Assembly: GCF_015209505.1 (NCBI RefSeq)
Contig: NZ_JADEYC010000002.1
Location: 124,001-188,000, forward strand
Source: Saccharopolyspora montiporae
GTDB taxonomy: Bacteria; Actinomycetota; Actinomycetes; Mycobacteriales; Pseudonocardiaceae
Direction: 5' to 3'
DNA length: 64,000 nt
In this document: positions 43,499 to 54,719 of the stretch, piece after piece
How positions within the stretch are numbered: position 1 is the stretch's first letter
Layout of the letters: every line of letters starts with the position of its first letter
Made by a program: the position numbers and the translations under genes
Notes under the pieces: model-generated
What the model was told of the DNA's origin: nothing
The model's input: the letters and a program-made list of their open reading frames with translations, nothing else
Databases searched by the model: none

Positions 43499-45196
43499 TC
43501 ACAGCAGCGCGAGTTGCTCGCGCAGGGTGTCCAACCCCATCGGCCCCATGCGCAGCGCGGCTGTGTGGAAGCTGCGGTCGTCGAAGTCGGCTCCCCCGCG
43601 CTCGCGGGCCTGGGCGCGCGCGGAGCGCCAGAGCCGCTCGCCGAGCTTGTAGGACGGCGCCTGCCCGGGCCAGCCGAGGTAGCGGTCGATCTCGTCCCGC
43701 ACGTGATCGGCATCGGTGATGGTGCGGTTGAGCAGGAATTCCAGCCCGAGGTCGGGTGTCCAGCGCCGCCCTTCGTGGAAACCGGTGCCCGCCGGGATCT
43801 CCAGCTCCAGGTGCATGCCGATGTCCACCACGACGCGCGCGGCGCGGAACAGCTGGTCGTTGAGCATGCCCAGCAGGTCGCCGTCATCGGCGAGGTAGCC
43901 GAGCTCGCGCATGAGCCGCTCGGCGTAGAGCGCCCACCCCTCACCGTGCCCGGACACGAAGCAGGCCAACCGCTGGAACTTGTTGAGCCGCGCGGATTCG
44001 TGCACGGCCGTGCCAAGCTGCAGGTGATGACCCGGCACGCCCTCGTGGTACACAGTGGACACTTCCCGCCAGGTCGGGAACTCCGCCTTGTCCGGCAGCA
44101 CCGACCACCACATCCGCCCGGGGCGGCTGAAATCGTCGCTGGGCCCGGTGTAGTACGCACCCACGCCGCCGCCCGGCGGAGCGATCCGGCACTCCAGGTG
44201 CATCAGCGCGTCCGGGATGTCGAAGTGCGTTCCGCGCAGGTCGCGCAGCGCCTGGTCGGACAACCGCTGCATCCACGCGCGGAACTCCTCCTGCCCGCGA
44301 ACGAGGTAGCGCGGGTCCGCATCGAGCACGGCGGCGGCCTCGGCGAGCGAAGAACCCGGCCGGATCCGCTCGGCGACCTGGCGCATCTCGGCCTCGATCG
44401 ACGAGAACTCCTGCCACCCCCACTCGTAGGCCTCGCGCAGGTCCAGCTCGGCCCCGGTGAAGAACTGCGACCAGAGCCGGTACCGGTCCTCCCCGACCGC
44501 GTCGCGCAGCGGGGCCCGGGGCAGCAGTTCGCCACGCAGGAAGTCGGCGAGCTCCCCGTAGGCACCGGCCGCGGTCTGCGCCGCCGCGTCGAGCTCCCCG
44601 CGCAGCGCGTCGCCGACCTCGCCGGCGCGCCCGACCATCGCGGCGAAGAACGACTCGCCGCCCCCGCGCCCGGACCAGGTGTCGCACTGCCCGGCGACCC
44701 GCTGGACCTGCCGCGCGGCCGCGACGTTCCCCCCTTCGGCCGCGGCCAGCAGCCCGGCGCGCACGCCGCGCACCGCCTCGGGCATCGCCGCCAGCCGCCG
44801 CGCGATCGTGCGCCACTGCTCCGGGGTGTCGCCCGGCATCAGGTCGAAGACCTGCCGCAGGTCTTGCACGGGACTGGCGATGACGTTGAGCGCCGCCATG
44901 TCCTCCCCGGCCTCGTGCAACGCGAGATCGACACCGGTGCGTTCCAGGAATACCGCCTGCGCCACCCGCTCGGACTCGTCGCCGGGCTCTGCCGCGGCCG
45001 CGGCCTCCCTGCTGCGCCGGGTCAGCTCAGCCCTGGCGCGGTACCCGTCCGGCGAGTAGTCCGTCAGCTGCTCCTCCCCGCTCGACGACTCCCCACCCGG
45101 CAGGCCGAGGTAGGTCCCGGCCACCGGATCGAGTGCGACCAGCTCGTCCACATACCGGTCGCAGATCTCGTGCACACCCTCGTGATCAGCTCGCAT
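43499..45196 (-). CDS. DUF885 family protein (putative metallopeptidase)
   Basis: A 565-residue DUF885 protein. It starts with an Asp/Glu-rich helix region DRYVDELVALDPVAGTYLGL, typical of the family, and carries the metal-binding-like motif VYHEGVPGHHLQL near residue 380 with FVSGHGEGWALYAERLMREL about 35 residues later, which supplies the third ligand pattern of a gluzincin-like peptidase. The predicted location is cytoplasmic as no signal peptide is visible. ATG 45196 begins MRADHEGVHEI. Physiological substrate unknown. Convergent with the GNAT gene. Confidence 0.88.
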   Translation of the reverse strand: MRADHEGVHEICDRYVDELVALDPVAGTYLGLPGGESSSGEEQLTDYSPDGYRARAELTRRSREAAAAAEPGDESERVAQAVFLERTGVDLALHEAGEDMAALNVIASPVQDLRQVFDLMPGDTPEQWRTIARRLAAMPEAVRGVRAGLLAAAEGGNVAAARQVQRVAGQCDTWSGRGGGESFFAAMVGRAGEVGDALRGELDAAAQTAAGAYGELADFLRGELLPRAPLRDAVGEDRYRLWSQFFTGAELDLREAYEWGWQEFSSIEAEMRQVAERIRPGSSLAEAAAVLDADPRYLVRGQEEFRAWMQRLSDQALRDLRGTHFDIPDALMHLECRIAPPGGGVGAYYTGPSDDFSRPGRMWWSVLPDKAEFPTWREVSTVYHEGVPGHHLQLGTAVHESARLNKFQRLACFVSGHGEGWALYAERLMRELGYLADDGDLLGMLNDQLFRAARVVVDIGMHLELEIPAGTGFHEGRRWTPDLGLEFLLNRTITDADHVRDEIDRYLGWPGQAPSYKLGERLWRSARAQARERGGADFDDRSFHTAALRMGPMGLDTLREQLALL

Positions 45197-45293
45197 ACCG
45201 GGCACGTTATCGCGCGGCGGCAGCGGGTTCGCGCACCCGCGACCAGACCTTCGCGCACAGCAGAAACCCGCACCGGGTGGGAAGATCTGCCGG

Positions 45294-45965
45294 GTGAAGG
45301 GCATGATTCCGCATCGCGGGCGCCGGGTCGTACTGCTGGTGTGCGCCGTGCTGGCCACCGCGCTGGTCAGCGGATGCCTGCAGCTCAACGCATCGATGAC
45401 CATCGATGGCGACGACCGGGTCTCCGGCGATGTGCTGGTGTCGGCAGCCACCGCCGACAACCGCCCGCCCATCGGGCAGGGCGCACCGGCGCACCTGGCC
45501 GACCGGGTGCGCATCGACCCGTACAGCTCCGAGGGACGGGTCGGCTCGCATCTGTCCTTCCACGACCTGAGCTTCGCGGAGTTCGAGCAGCTGGTCAGCG
45601 CGCTCGGCGGCTCGGACACGCGCTACGACCTGAACCTGTCGCGAAGCGGTTCGCTGACGATCTTCGACGGCTCGGTGGACCTGACCCCGCTCGCGGACAC
45701 CAACTCCACGTTCCAGTTCCGGATGAGCGCACCCGGCGAGGTCAGCAACACCAACGGCGAGCAGAGCGCCGGAACGGTGGAGTGGAATCTGCAGCCGGGC
45801 GAGGTCACGCACCTGGCCGCCACCTACCAGTACGCCAGCCCCGCCGGTGGTGACTGGGTCGGCTGGGCGGCACTGGTGGGCCTCGGCGGGATCGCCGTCT
45901 CGGTCGGTGTCGGAATGCTCGCGCTGCGCACGCACATCCGGAACCGCGCGGGCCACCAGGTCTGA
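45294..45965 (+). CDS. LppM family lipoprotein
   Basis: A 223-residue lipoprotein: hydrophobic signal VVLLVCAVLATALVSGC with lipobox near residue 28, an extracellular beta-rich domain starting LQLNASMTIDGDDRVSGDV, and a C-terminal membrane helix WAALVGLGGIAVSVGVGMLAL with a short basic tail. This topology (lipid anchor plus C-terminal helix) is that of mycobacterial LppM, which affects envelope lipid exposure. GTG 45294 or ATG 45303 could be the start. Divergent from the DUF885 gene. Confidence 0.82.
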   Translation: MKGMIPHRGRRVVLLVCAVLATALVSGCLQLNASMTIDGDDRVSGDVLVSAATADNRPPIGQGAPAHLADRVRIDPYSSEGRVGSHLSFHDLSFAEFEQLVSALGGSDTRYDLNLSRSGSLTIFDGSVDLTPLADTNSTFQFRMSAPGEVSNTNGEQSAGTVEWNLQPGEVTHLAATYQYASPAGGDWVGWAALVGLGGIAVSVGVGMLALRTHIRNRAGHQV

Positions 45966-46039
45966 CCGGCGGAGTTCCTCCCGCGACGAGCACCACACCC
46001 GGCCCCATCGCCCTCGCCCCCTCGTTAGAGTGACCCGCC

Positions 46040-46196
46040 GAGCCAGTCGTACCCGTGCGGACGGGTCAGGGAATCCGGTCGGAAGCCGGGGCTGACGCGC
46101 AGCGGTAGGGGTGACGGCGGAGAACGGCGCCACTGGGCGGTCCTGCCCGGGAAGGCTCTCCGCCGAACGGACCCGAGCCCGAAGACCTGCTGGCTC
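46040..46196 (+). ncRNA. Cobalamin (B12) riboswitch
   Basis: The closing stem P1 is GAGCCAG (46040-46046) with CTGGCTC (46190-46196). Between them are the conserved cobalamin-riboswitch elements: GGGAATCCGGT near 46080, GCCGGGGCTGACGCGCAGCGG, the B12-box-like GCCACTGGG near 46130, GGGAAGG and GAAGACCTGCT before the P1 strand. It lies upstream of btuFCD. Adenosylcobalamin binding would reduce importer expression. A downstream hairpin (GCGCGGCC 46212-46219 with GGCCGCGC 46234-46241) and the ribosome-binding site GGAGG at 46255-46259 probably form the expression platform. Confidence 0.93.
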
Positions 46197-46268
46197 ATCG
46201 GTCGCCGTTCTGCGCGGCCGGTACGCCCGGACGGGCCGCGCGAGACGGCCCGGTGGAGGTTTTGCCGC

Positions 46269-47309
46269 ATGCTGTCCGCTGCCCGCGCCCGGATCCGAGA
46301 GCACCGGATCCCGGCGCGACGAACGACCCTGCTGACCACCGCACTGCTGCTGGTGGGCGGCTGCGCGGCACCGGACGCGGACCGCGGCTCGGGCAAGGCC
46401 TTCGCCGAACTGTCCAACTGCGACCACCACGTCACCGTCGAAGAACCCCCGCAGCGCGCGGTGAGCCTCAACCAGAGCACGACCGAGATCATGCTCTCGC
46501 TGGGCCTGCAGGACCGGATGGTCGGCTCGGCGACCTGGACCGACCCCGTGCATCCCGATCTGGCCGCGGCCAACGAACAGGTCCCGGTGCTCACCGAGAA
46601 CACCCCCTCGTTCGAAGGCGTGCTGGAAACCGAACCGGACATCGTGCTCGGCGCTTACCAGGCCGTGTTCACCGACGGCTCGGTCGCCGAGCGGGAGCGG
46701 TTCGACGAGCTCGGGGTGCCGACCTACCTGTCCCCCAGCAACTGCCTGCCCGAAGAGGCGCCGCTGTCCGAACCCGTCGAGCTGGCCGACATCTACGGCG
46801 AGGTGCGCGACATCGCCGCCCTCTTCGGCGTGCCGGAGCGCGGTGAGCGGCTGGTCGCACAGCTGGAACAACGGGTGGCGGCCGCGCAGCAGAAGGTCGA
46901 GGGGCTGGATCTGCCCGCGGACACCTCGGTGCTGTTCTGGTTCGCGCGCACCCAGTCCCCCTACGTGGCCGGCGGCACCGGTTCGCCCGCGCTGATGGCG
47001 CGCACCCTGGGCGTGCAGAGCACCTACACGGATGAACCCGGCATGTGGCCACAGATCGGCTGGGAGGACATCCTGCGCCGCAACCCTGATCTGCTGGTGC
47101 TGGGCGATCTCACCCGGGACAGCGAGGGCGACGGCCTGGCGGCCAAGGAGCGGTTCCTGCGCGAGGATCCGGCCGCCTCCCAGCTGGATGCGGCGCGCGA
47201 GCAGCGGTGGTTACCGATGACCGGTACCGCGCTCAACGTCAGCCTGCAGACCGTCGACGGGATCGAGCAGCTGGCCGACGCGCTGGTCGAACTGGATCGG
47301 CAGCGGTGA
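46269..47309 (+). CDS. btuF: Cobalamin-type ABC transporter, substrate-binding lipoprotein
   Basis: A 346-residue periplasmic-binding-protein-like lipoprotein of the BtuF/FepB class. Signal segment LLTTALLLVGGC ends in a lipobox; the two globular domains include RAVSLNQSTTEIMLSLGL and ETEPDIVLGAYQAVF, joined by a long helix. ATG 46269 has GGAGG 9 bases upstream, directly behind a cobalamin riboswitch, so the substrate is very likely B12 or a cobinamide rather than a siderophore. Ends in a 4-base overlap with the permease gene. Confidence 0.9.
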   Translation: MLSAARARIREHRIPARRTTLLTTALLLVGGCAAPDADRGSGKAFAELSNCDHHVTVEEPPQRAVSLNQSTTEIMLSLGLQDRMVGSATWTDPVHPDLAAANEQVPVLTENTPSFEGVLETEPDIVLGAYQAVFTDGSVAERERFDELGVPTYLSPSNCLPEEAPLSEPVELADIYGEVRDIAALFGVPERGERLVAQLEQRVAAAQQKVEGLDLPADTSVLFWFARTQSPYVAGGTGSPALMARTLGVQSTYTDEPGMWPQIGWEDILRRNPDLLVLGDLTRDSEGDGLAAKERFLREDPAASQLDAAREQRWLPMTGTALNVSLQTVDGIEQLADALVELDRQR

Positions 47310-48337
47310 GCCGACTGCTCGACCGCGAGCACCGCGCGGTGCTGCTGCTGGTGCTCGGGTTCCCGGCGCTGCTGCTGTCCCTGGCGGCCGTGATCACCCA
47401 GGGTCCCGCCGATCTCACGGTGCCCGAGGTGTTCGAGGTCGTCGGGGCCCGGCTCGGGCTCGGCGAAACCGACCTGTCCCGCATATCGCAGGGCATCGTC
47501 TGGGAACTGCGGTTGCCGCGTGCGCTGCTGGCCGCGATCTGCGGCGCCGGGCTCGCGGTGTGCGGTGCGGTCCTGCAGTCGCTGCTGCGCAACCCGCTGG
47601 CCGACCCGTTCCTGCTCGGTGTCTCCTCCGGCGCGTCCACCGGCGCCGTCACCGTGACGGTTCTCGGCCTCGGGTTCGGCGCGGTCGGCCTGACGGCCGG
47701 GGCTTTCGTCGGGGCGCTGCTCGCGTTCGGGCTCGTGATGCTGCTGGCCCACCTGGCCGGCGGCGGGACGAGCCGGGTGATCCTCGCCGGAGTCGCCGGC
47801 ACGCAGCTGTTCTCCTCGCTGACCTCCTACATCGTCATGACCTCGGCCGATGCCGAGCAGACCCAGGCGGTGCTGTTCTGGCTGCTGGGTTCGCTGTCCG
47901 GGGCGCGGTGGACCGATGTGGCGGTCACCGCGGTGATCTGCCTGGTGGCGCTGGCGCTGTGCCTGTCCCAGGCGGGCAAGCTCGACGCGTTCGCCTTCGG
48001 CAGCGACGCCGCCACCAGCCTCGGTGTCGACGTCCGAGTGCTGCGCACCGCACTGCTGGTGATCACCGCCCTGCTCACCGCATCCCTGGTCGCCGCAGCC
48101 GGCGCCATCGGATTCGTGGGACTGGTGCTACCGCAGGCCGTGCGCCTGCTCGTGGGGCCGGGCCACCGGGTGCTGCTGCCGGTCACCGCGCTGTGGGCAG
48201 CGGTCCTGCTGGTGTGGGTGGACTCGCTGGCGAGCACGCTCGCCGCCCCGCAAGAAGTCCCGGTGGGCGTGCTGACCGCACTGGTCGGCGTGCCGGTATT
48301 CGCGCTGATCCTGATCCGGAAGCGGGTGAACCGGTGA
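47306..48337 (+). CDS. btuC: Cobalamin-type ABC transporter permease (FecCD family)
   Basis: A 343-residue FecCD/BtuC permease with about nine to ten membrane helices. Family hallmarks include LRLPRALLAAICGAGLAVCG, LLRNPLADPFLLGVSSGAS near residue 90, and the cytoplasmic-loop region with FVGLVLPQAVRLLVGPGHR that contacts the ATPase. Translationally coupled by GTGA overlaps to both neighbouring genes. Confidence 0.92.
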   Translation: MSRLLDREHRAVLLLVLGFPALLLSLAAVITQGPADLTVPEVFEVVGARLGLGETDLSRISQGIVWELRLPRALLAAICGAGLAVCGAVLQSLLRNPLADPFLLGVSSGASTGAVTVTVLGLGFGAVGLTAGAFVGALLAFGLVMLLAHLAGGGTSRVILAGVAGTQLFSSLTSYIVMTSADAEQTQAVLFWLLGSLSGARWTDVAVTAVICLVALALCLSQAGKLDAFAFGSDAATSLGVDVRVLRTALLVITALLTASLVAAAGAIGFVGLVLPQAVRLLVGPGHRVLLPVTALWAAVLLVWVDSLASTLAAPQEVPVGVLTALVGVPVFALILIRKRVNR

Positions 48338-49107
48338 GCATCGAAGCACGCGAGGTCTCCTGGCGCGCCGGCGGAAAACTCGTCGTCGACCGGGTCGACC
48401 TGCACGTCTCGCCCGGCAGCACGCTGGGCCTGCTGGGGCCGAACGGTTCCGGCAAGTCGTCCCTGCTGCGCCTACTGGCCGGGCTGCGGCGCCCGGAGAG
48501 CGGCAGCGTCCTGGTCGAGGACACCGACATCGGTTCCTGGCACAGCTCCGACCTGGCCAAGCAGATCGCCGTCGTCGAGCAGGAGTCGTCCACCGAACTG
48601 GACGTGACGGTGCGCGATGTGGTGCTGCTCGGCCGCACCCCGCACCGGAACGGCTGGGGCCGGCCGCGCGCGCACGACGAAGCCGCGGTGGCCGAAGCCC
48701 TCGACCACGCCCGGCTCACCGACCTCGCCGAACGCGGCTGGCACAGCCTCTCCGGCGGGGAGCGCCAACGCACGCAGATCGCCCGTGCGCTGGCGCAGCA
48801 GCCGTCCGAACTGCTGCTGGACGAGCCGACCAACCACCTGGACATCGCGCACCAGCTCGAACTCCTCGCGCTGATCCGGCGCCTGCCGGTGACCAGCATC
48901 GTCGCCCTGCACGATCTGAACCTGGCCGCCGCGTTCTGCGACCGGGTGCTGGTGCTGTCCGCGGGGCGCGTGGTCGAGGCGGGCGAGCCGGCCGAGGTGC
49001 TGACGCCGGAACTCGTCGGGGACGTCTACGGGGTCTCCTGCGAGGTGACGAAGGTGCCGCCGGAGGGCCGCGCGCACATCCGCTTCCTGCCCGAGCGCAT
49101 CCGGTGA
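48334..49107 (+). CDS. btuD: Cobalamin-type ABC transporter ATP-binding protein
   Basis: A 257-residue FepC/BtuD ATPase. Walker A is LLGPNGSGKSSLLRLLAG, the signature LSGGERQRTQIARAL, Walker B ELLLDEPTNHLDI and the H-loop VALHDLNLAAAFCDRV. It completes the B12 importer operon, whose three genes overlap by 4 bases each. A 102-base gap follows before the prenyltransferase. Confidence 0.92.
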   Translation: MSIEAREVSWRAGGKLVVDRVDLHVSPGSTLGLLGPNGSGKSSLLRLLAGLRRPESGSVLVEDTDIGSWHSSDLAKQIAVVEQESSTELDVTVRDVVLLGRTPHRNGWGRPRAHDEAAVAEALDHARLTDLAERGWHSLSGGERQRTQIARALAQQPSELLLDEPTNHLDIAHQLELLALIRRLPVTSIVALHDLNLAAAFCDRVLVLSAGRVVEAGEPAEVLTPELVGDVYGVSCEVTKVPPEGRAHIRFLPERIR

Positions 49108-49209
49108 ACAGATTCGCGGGGACGTGACGCCGCACGGCACCCGAACGGGCACGGATCGCGACCCGGGGGCCGCGCGTCACCCGTCTGCGGCATCGCGGAG
49201 GATGGTGGT

Positions 49210-50337
49210 GTGCCCGCATCGCATCTGGTCACCGAGGAAACCGACATCGACCCCACCGTGGTCGAATCCGATCTGCCCGGACAGGTCCAGCGCTCGCTGG
49301 CGGAATACCTCCGGGTCCGCGGCGCCGAGGCCGCCGAGCTCGACCCGGCCTTCGAGAGCGCGACCGGCGAGCTCGCGGAATTCGTGCTCGGCGGCGGAAA
49401 GCGGATCCGGCCCACGTTCGCCTGGTGGGGATGGCGGGCCTCGGGCGGTACCGCAACCGGCGAGCAGGCCACGGCCATGCTCCGCGCGGCGACCGCGCTG
49501 GAACTGCTGCAAGCGTGCGCGCTGGTGCACGACGACCTGATCGACGATTCGGACACCCGCCGCGGCAAGCCCACGATGCACCGCACGTTCGAGCAGCAGC
49601 ACCACGCCGGTGGCTACCGCGGTGACGGCGGCCGGTTCGGGATGGCCGCCGCGGTGCTGCTCGGCGACCTCGCGCTGTCCTGGGCCGACGACCGGCTGCA
49701 CAGCGCCGGTCTGCCCGCCGAATCCCTGGTCCGCACCCTGCGCCCGTGGCAGGCCATGCGCACCGAGGTGCTGGCCGGCCAGTACCTCGACGTGCTCGGC
49801 CAGTTCCGCGAAGACGAGACGCCGCAGGCCGCGCTGCAGATCTGCCGGCTGAAGTCGGCGTCCTACACGGTGCAGCGGCCGCTGGAACTGGGCGCCGAAG
49901 CAGCGGGCGCCGACGAGTCGACGTTGCGCGCGCTGCGCCGCTTCGGCTCGGACATCGGAGTCGCGTTCCAGCTGCGCGACGACCTGCTCGGCGTGTTCGG
50001 CGACCCGGAGTTGACCGGCAAGCCCGCCGGGGACGACCTGCGGGAGGGCAAGCGCACGCTGCTGGTCGCCGAGGCGGTCGCCACGGCCCGCGAACGCGAC
50101 GACCGGCAAGCGCTGGACCTGCTGCGCGGAGTGCTCGCCGACCCCGAGCTCGACGAGACCCGCATCGGGCGCGCCATGCAGCTGCTCACCGATCTGGGCG
50201 CGGTCGACGCGGTGGAGAAGCGGATCGGTGAGCTGACCGGATCGGCGATGTCGGCGCTGGAGTCCGCGCAGCTGGCCGAGCCCGCGGCCACCCGGTTGTC
50301 CGAGCTGGCCGTGGCGGTCACCGACCGCACCCGCTGA
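49210..50337 (+). CDS. crtE: Geranylgeranyl diphosphate synthase-type polyprenyl synthetase
   Basis: A 375-residue trans-isoprenyl diphosphate synthase. The first Asp-rich motif is DDLIDDSDTRRG near residue 110 and the second LRDDLLGVFGDPE near residue 260, with GGGKRIRPT at the substrate pocket. It makes C15-C20 prenyl diphosphates. Position corresponds to idsA2 (Rv2173) in mycobacteria; here the next gene, overlapping by one base, is a carotenoid desaturase, so the product is probably used for carotenoids. GTG 49210 has GGAGGA 7 bases upstream. Confidence 0.9.
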   Translation: MPASHLVTEETDIDPTVVESDLPGQVQRSLAEYLRVRGAEAAELDPAFESATGELAEFVLGGGKRIRPTFAWWGWRASGGTATGEQATAMLRAATALELLQACALVHDDLIDDSDTRRGKPTMHRTFEQQHHAGGYRGDGGRFGMAAAVLLGDLALSWADDRLHSAGLPAESLVRTLRPWQAMRTEVLAGQYLDVLGQFREDETPQAALQICRLKSASYTVQRPLELGAEAAGADESTLRALRRFGSDIGVAFQLRDDLLGVFGDPELTGKPAGDDLREGKRTLLVAEAVATARERDDRQALDLLRGVLADPELDETRIGRAMQLLTDLGAVDAVEKRIGELTGSAMSALESAQLAEPAATRLSELAVAVTDRTR

Positions 50338-51803
50338 TGCGCACCGTCGCCTGCCGCGCCGACCGCGTGGTCGTCGTGGGCGCCGGCCTGGCCGGACTCG
50401 CCGCCGCGTTGCACCTGGCCGGAGCGGGCCGGCAGGTGACGGTGCTGGAACGCGGGCGCACCGCGGGCGGGCTGGCCGGAACGCTGGAGCTGGACGGCTA
50501 CCGGGTGGACACCGGGCCGACCGTGCTGACCATGCCGGAACTCGCCGATGAGGCGCTGCACGCGGTCGGCGACTCGTTGGCCGCCCGGCTGGAGCTGATC
50601 CCGCTGCACCCCGCCTACCGGGCGCAGTTCGCCGACGGCTCAGAGCTCGACGTGCACACCGACGGCGAGGCGATGGAGCAGGAGGTGCGCCGGTTCGCCG
50701 GGCCGCGGGAGGCCGCGGGCTACCGCAGGCTGCGACGCTGGCTCACCGAGCTGTACCGGGTGGAGAGGGACCGGTTCATCGACGCCAACTTCGACTCGCC
50801 GCTGCAGCTGGCGACCCCGCAGCTGGCCGAGCTCGCCGCCCTGGGCGGATTCGGCCGGCTCGGTCCCGCGGTACGGCGGTTCCTCGGCGACGAGCGGGTG
50901 CGCCGGGTGTTCTCCTTCCAGGCGCTGTACGCGGGCCTGGACCCGCGCCGCGCGCTGGCCCTGTACGCGGTGATCTCGTACATGGACACCGTCCGCGGCG
51001 TGTGGTTCCCGCGCGGCGGGATGCACGCGCTGCCCCGCGCGCTGGCGGCCGCTGCCACCGACGCCGGGGTCGACCTGCGCTTCGGGACCGAGGTCACCGA
51101 ACTCGTGCACAGCGGGAACCGGATCACCGAGGTCCGCACCGGCCAGGATGAGCGCTTCCCGGCGGACGCCGTCGTGCTCACCCCGGACCTGCCCGCGGCA
51201 CAACGGCTGCTCCGGCTGCCCGCACGCCGCGGCCTGCGCTTCTCCCCCTCGGCGGTGGTGCTGCACGCCGGGACGACGCAGCGCTGGACCGACGCGCACC
51301 ACACCATCTCGTTCGGCGCCGCCTGGGACGACACGTTCACCGAGATCGTGCGGGACGGCAGGCTGATGACCGATCCGTCGCTGCTGATCACCCGGCCCAC
51401 GGCCAGCGATCCGCACCTGGCCCCGCCCGGTCGCGAGCTGCAGTACGTGCTCGCGCCCTGCCCGAACCTGCGCACCGGACCGGTGGACTGGGCGCGGATC
51501 GGTCCCGCCTACCGCGCGGAGCTGCTGCGCGTCCTGGAGAGCCGCGGGCTCGGCGGCCCGGACGCGATCGAGGCCGAGCACCTGGTGACCCCGCAGGACT
51601 GGGCGCAGGCAGGCCACGCGGCGGGCACTCCGTTCTCCGCCGCGCACACCTTCGCGCAGACCGGGCCGTTCCGACCGCGCAACCTGGTGCGCGGGCTGGA
51701 GAACGCGGTGCTGGCCGGTGCCGGAACGACCCCCGGCGTGGGGGTGCCACCGGTGCTGCTGTCCGGCAAGCTCGCCGCGCAGCGGATCACCGGACCGCGC
51801 TGA
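50337..51803 (+). CDS. crtI: CrtI-type phytoene desaturase-like oxidoreductase
   Basis: A 488-residue FAD-dependent carotenoid desaturase family member. The Rossmann motif VVVVGAGLAGLAAALHL is at residues 11-27, with GGLAGTLELDGYRVDTGPTV after it; the CrtI hallmark C-terminal segment AGAGTTPGVGVPPVLLSG is present. The family also includes diapophytoene desaturases and oxygenases, so the exact step is uncertain. The start ATG shares its A with the crtE stop codon. No phytoene synthase (crtB) gene is in the window. Confidence 0.85.
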   Translation: MRTVACRADRVVVVGAGLAGLAAALHLAGAGRQVTVLERGRTAGGLAGTLELDGYRVDTGPTVLTMPELADEALHAVGDSLAARLELIPLHPAYRAQFADGSELDVHTDGEAMEQEVRRFAGPREAAGYRRLRRWLTELYRVERDRFIDANFDSPLQLATPQLAELAALGGFGRLGPAVRRFLGDERVRRVFSFQALYAGLDPRRALALYAVISYMDTVRGVWFPRGGMHALPRALAAAATDAGVDLRFGTEVTELVHSGNRITEVRTGQDERFPADAVVLTPDLPAAQRLLRLPARRGLRFSPSAVVLHAGTTQRWTDAHHTISFGAAWDDTFTEIVRDGRLMTDPSLLITRPTASDPHLAPPGRELQYVLAPCPNLRTGPVDWARIGPAYRAELLRVLESRGLGGPDAIEAEHLVTPQDWAQAGHAAGTPFSAAHTFAQTGPFRPRNLVRGLENAVLAGAGTTPGVGVPPVLLSGKLAAQRITGPR

Positions 51804-51832
51804 TCACCGGACCGGTCAGCGAGCCGGCCTGC

Positions 51833-52198
51833 TCAGAAACCCATCGCCTGCGCGCGGCGCTTGACCTCGCGGCCGCGGTCGCCGCGCAGGTTGTCGATCG
51901 GCGTGCCGGGCAGCGTGTCGTCGGCCGTGAACAGCCAGCGCAGGATCTCGTCCTCCTGGTACCCGGCGTCGCGCAGCAGGGTGATCGTGCCGGGCAGGCC
52001 CTTCACGACCGCCGTGTCGGTGAGGAACGCGGTGGGCACACCCAGCACCCCCTCGCGGCGCAGGGCGATCAGGTGGCCATCGCGAATCATCTGGTGCACC
52101 CGGGTGACGGGCTGGCCGAAGCGCTCGGCGACGTCGGGCAGCGGAACGACCTCCACGTCGGGAGCGAGCACATCCGGGGCGGCTGGGATCGCACTCAC
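51833..52198 (-). CDS. Rv2175c family DNA-binding protein
   Basis: A 121-residue protein with an N-terminal winged helix-turn-helix (LPDVAERFGQPVTRVHQMIRD) and a C-terminal domain with GYQEDEILRWLFTADDTLPG, matching M. tuberculosis Rv2175c, a DNA-binding substrate of PknL. Convergent with crtI and divergent from pknL, as in mycobacteria. It begins at GTG 52198. Rv2175c is phosphorylated by PknL on an N-terminal Thr; the N-terminus here has no obvious Thr in the first dozen residues, so that regulation may differ. Confidence 0.88.
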   Translation of the reverse strand: MSAIPAAPDVLAPDVEVVPLPDVAERFGQPVTRVHQMIRDGHLIALRREGVLGVPTAFLTDTAVVKGLPGTITLLRDAGYQEDEILRWLFTADDTLPGTPIDNLRGDRGREVKRRAQAMGF

Positions 52199-52420
52199 GC
52201 CGCACACCTTGCCATACGAGCCCCCCGACCGCTTTGCACCGTACGGGTTACACGGCGGCCCTGATCGATTCGCCGTGCCGGAGGAGTGCGGCTGCGGTTG
52301 CGCGCCGGGGCTGCGCCGAGCGGTCCAGCAGGGACGGTGATCGCGCTCACCAGCACCGGAACCGCGTGTGCGCACGAACACCGACGGTGCGGGGTCCGCC
52401 CGCGGTGGGGCCGCGGCACC

Positions 52421-52426
52421 TAGGAT
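52421..52426 (+). promoter_or_regulatory. Candidate -10 box upstream of the pknL leader frame
   Basis: TAGGAT, then 6 bases, then GTG 52433, the start of a short leader reading frame coupled to pknL. Confidence 0.4.
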
Positions 52427-52432
52427 GGCGGG

Positions 52433-52548
52433 GTGCCCGATGAGACCCAGGCGCCGCCGGCTGCGCACGTGCGGCCGAGCCGTCCCCGGGACAGCGCGGT
52501 TGGCCTGCGAGAATCGACGTGGAACGGAACACCGGCGGTTGGCGGACG

Positions 52549-52552
<4 letters not shown>
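52433..52552 (+). CDS. Possible 39-aa leader peptide coupled to pknL
   Basis: A frame from GTG 52433 encodes VPDETQAPPAAHV and on for 39 residues and stops at TGA 52550-52552, which overlaps the pknL ATG at 52549 (ATGA). A TANNNT box 6 bases before the GTG fits leaderless translation. The peptide has no recognisable family and its composition is ordinary, so it may be a chance frame; the exact stop/start overlap is the reason to record it. Confidence 0.35.
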
Positions 52553-54519
<1,967 letters not shown>

Positions 54520-54719
54520 CCACGTCGCCCGGGTGCGTCGCGGCGCACCCGGGTCCCGACGGTCGCGGAACCGCTGTGATGCTGATCTCAGCCGCCCGCC
54601 GATCTCGGCACTGACCAGCGCCGACCACATCGCCCTGCAGCCCGGTTCCGAGATCGCCCGATCGATCTGGGCTGGTCAGAGCACCGCTGGTTGCCCGATA
54701 TGGAAATATTGGGCGGACC

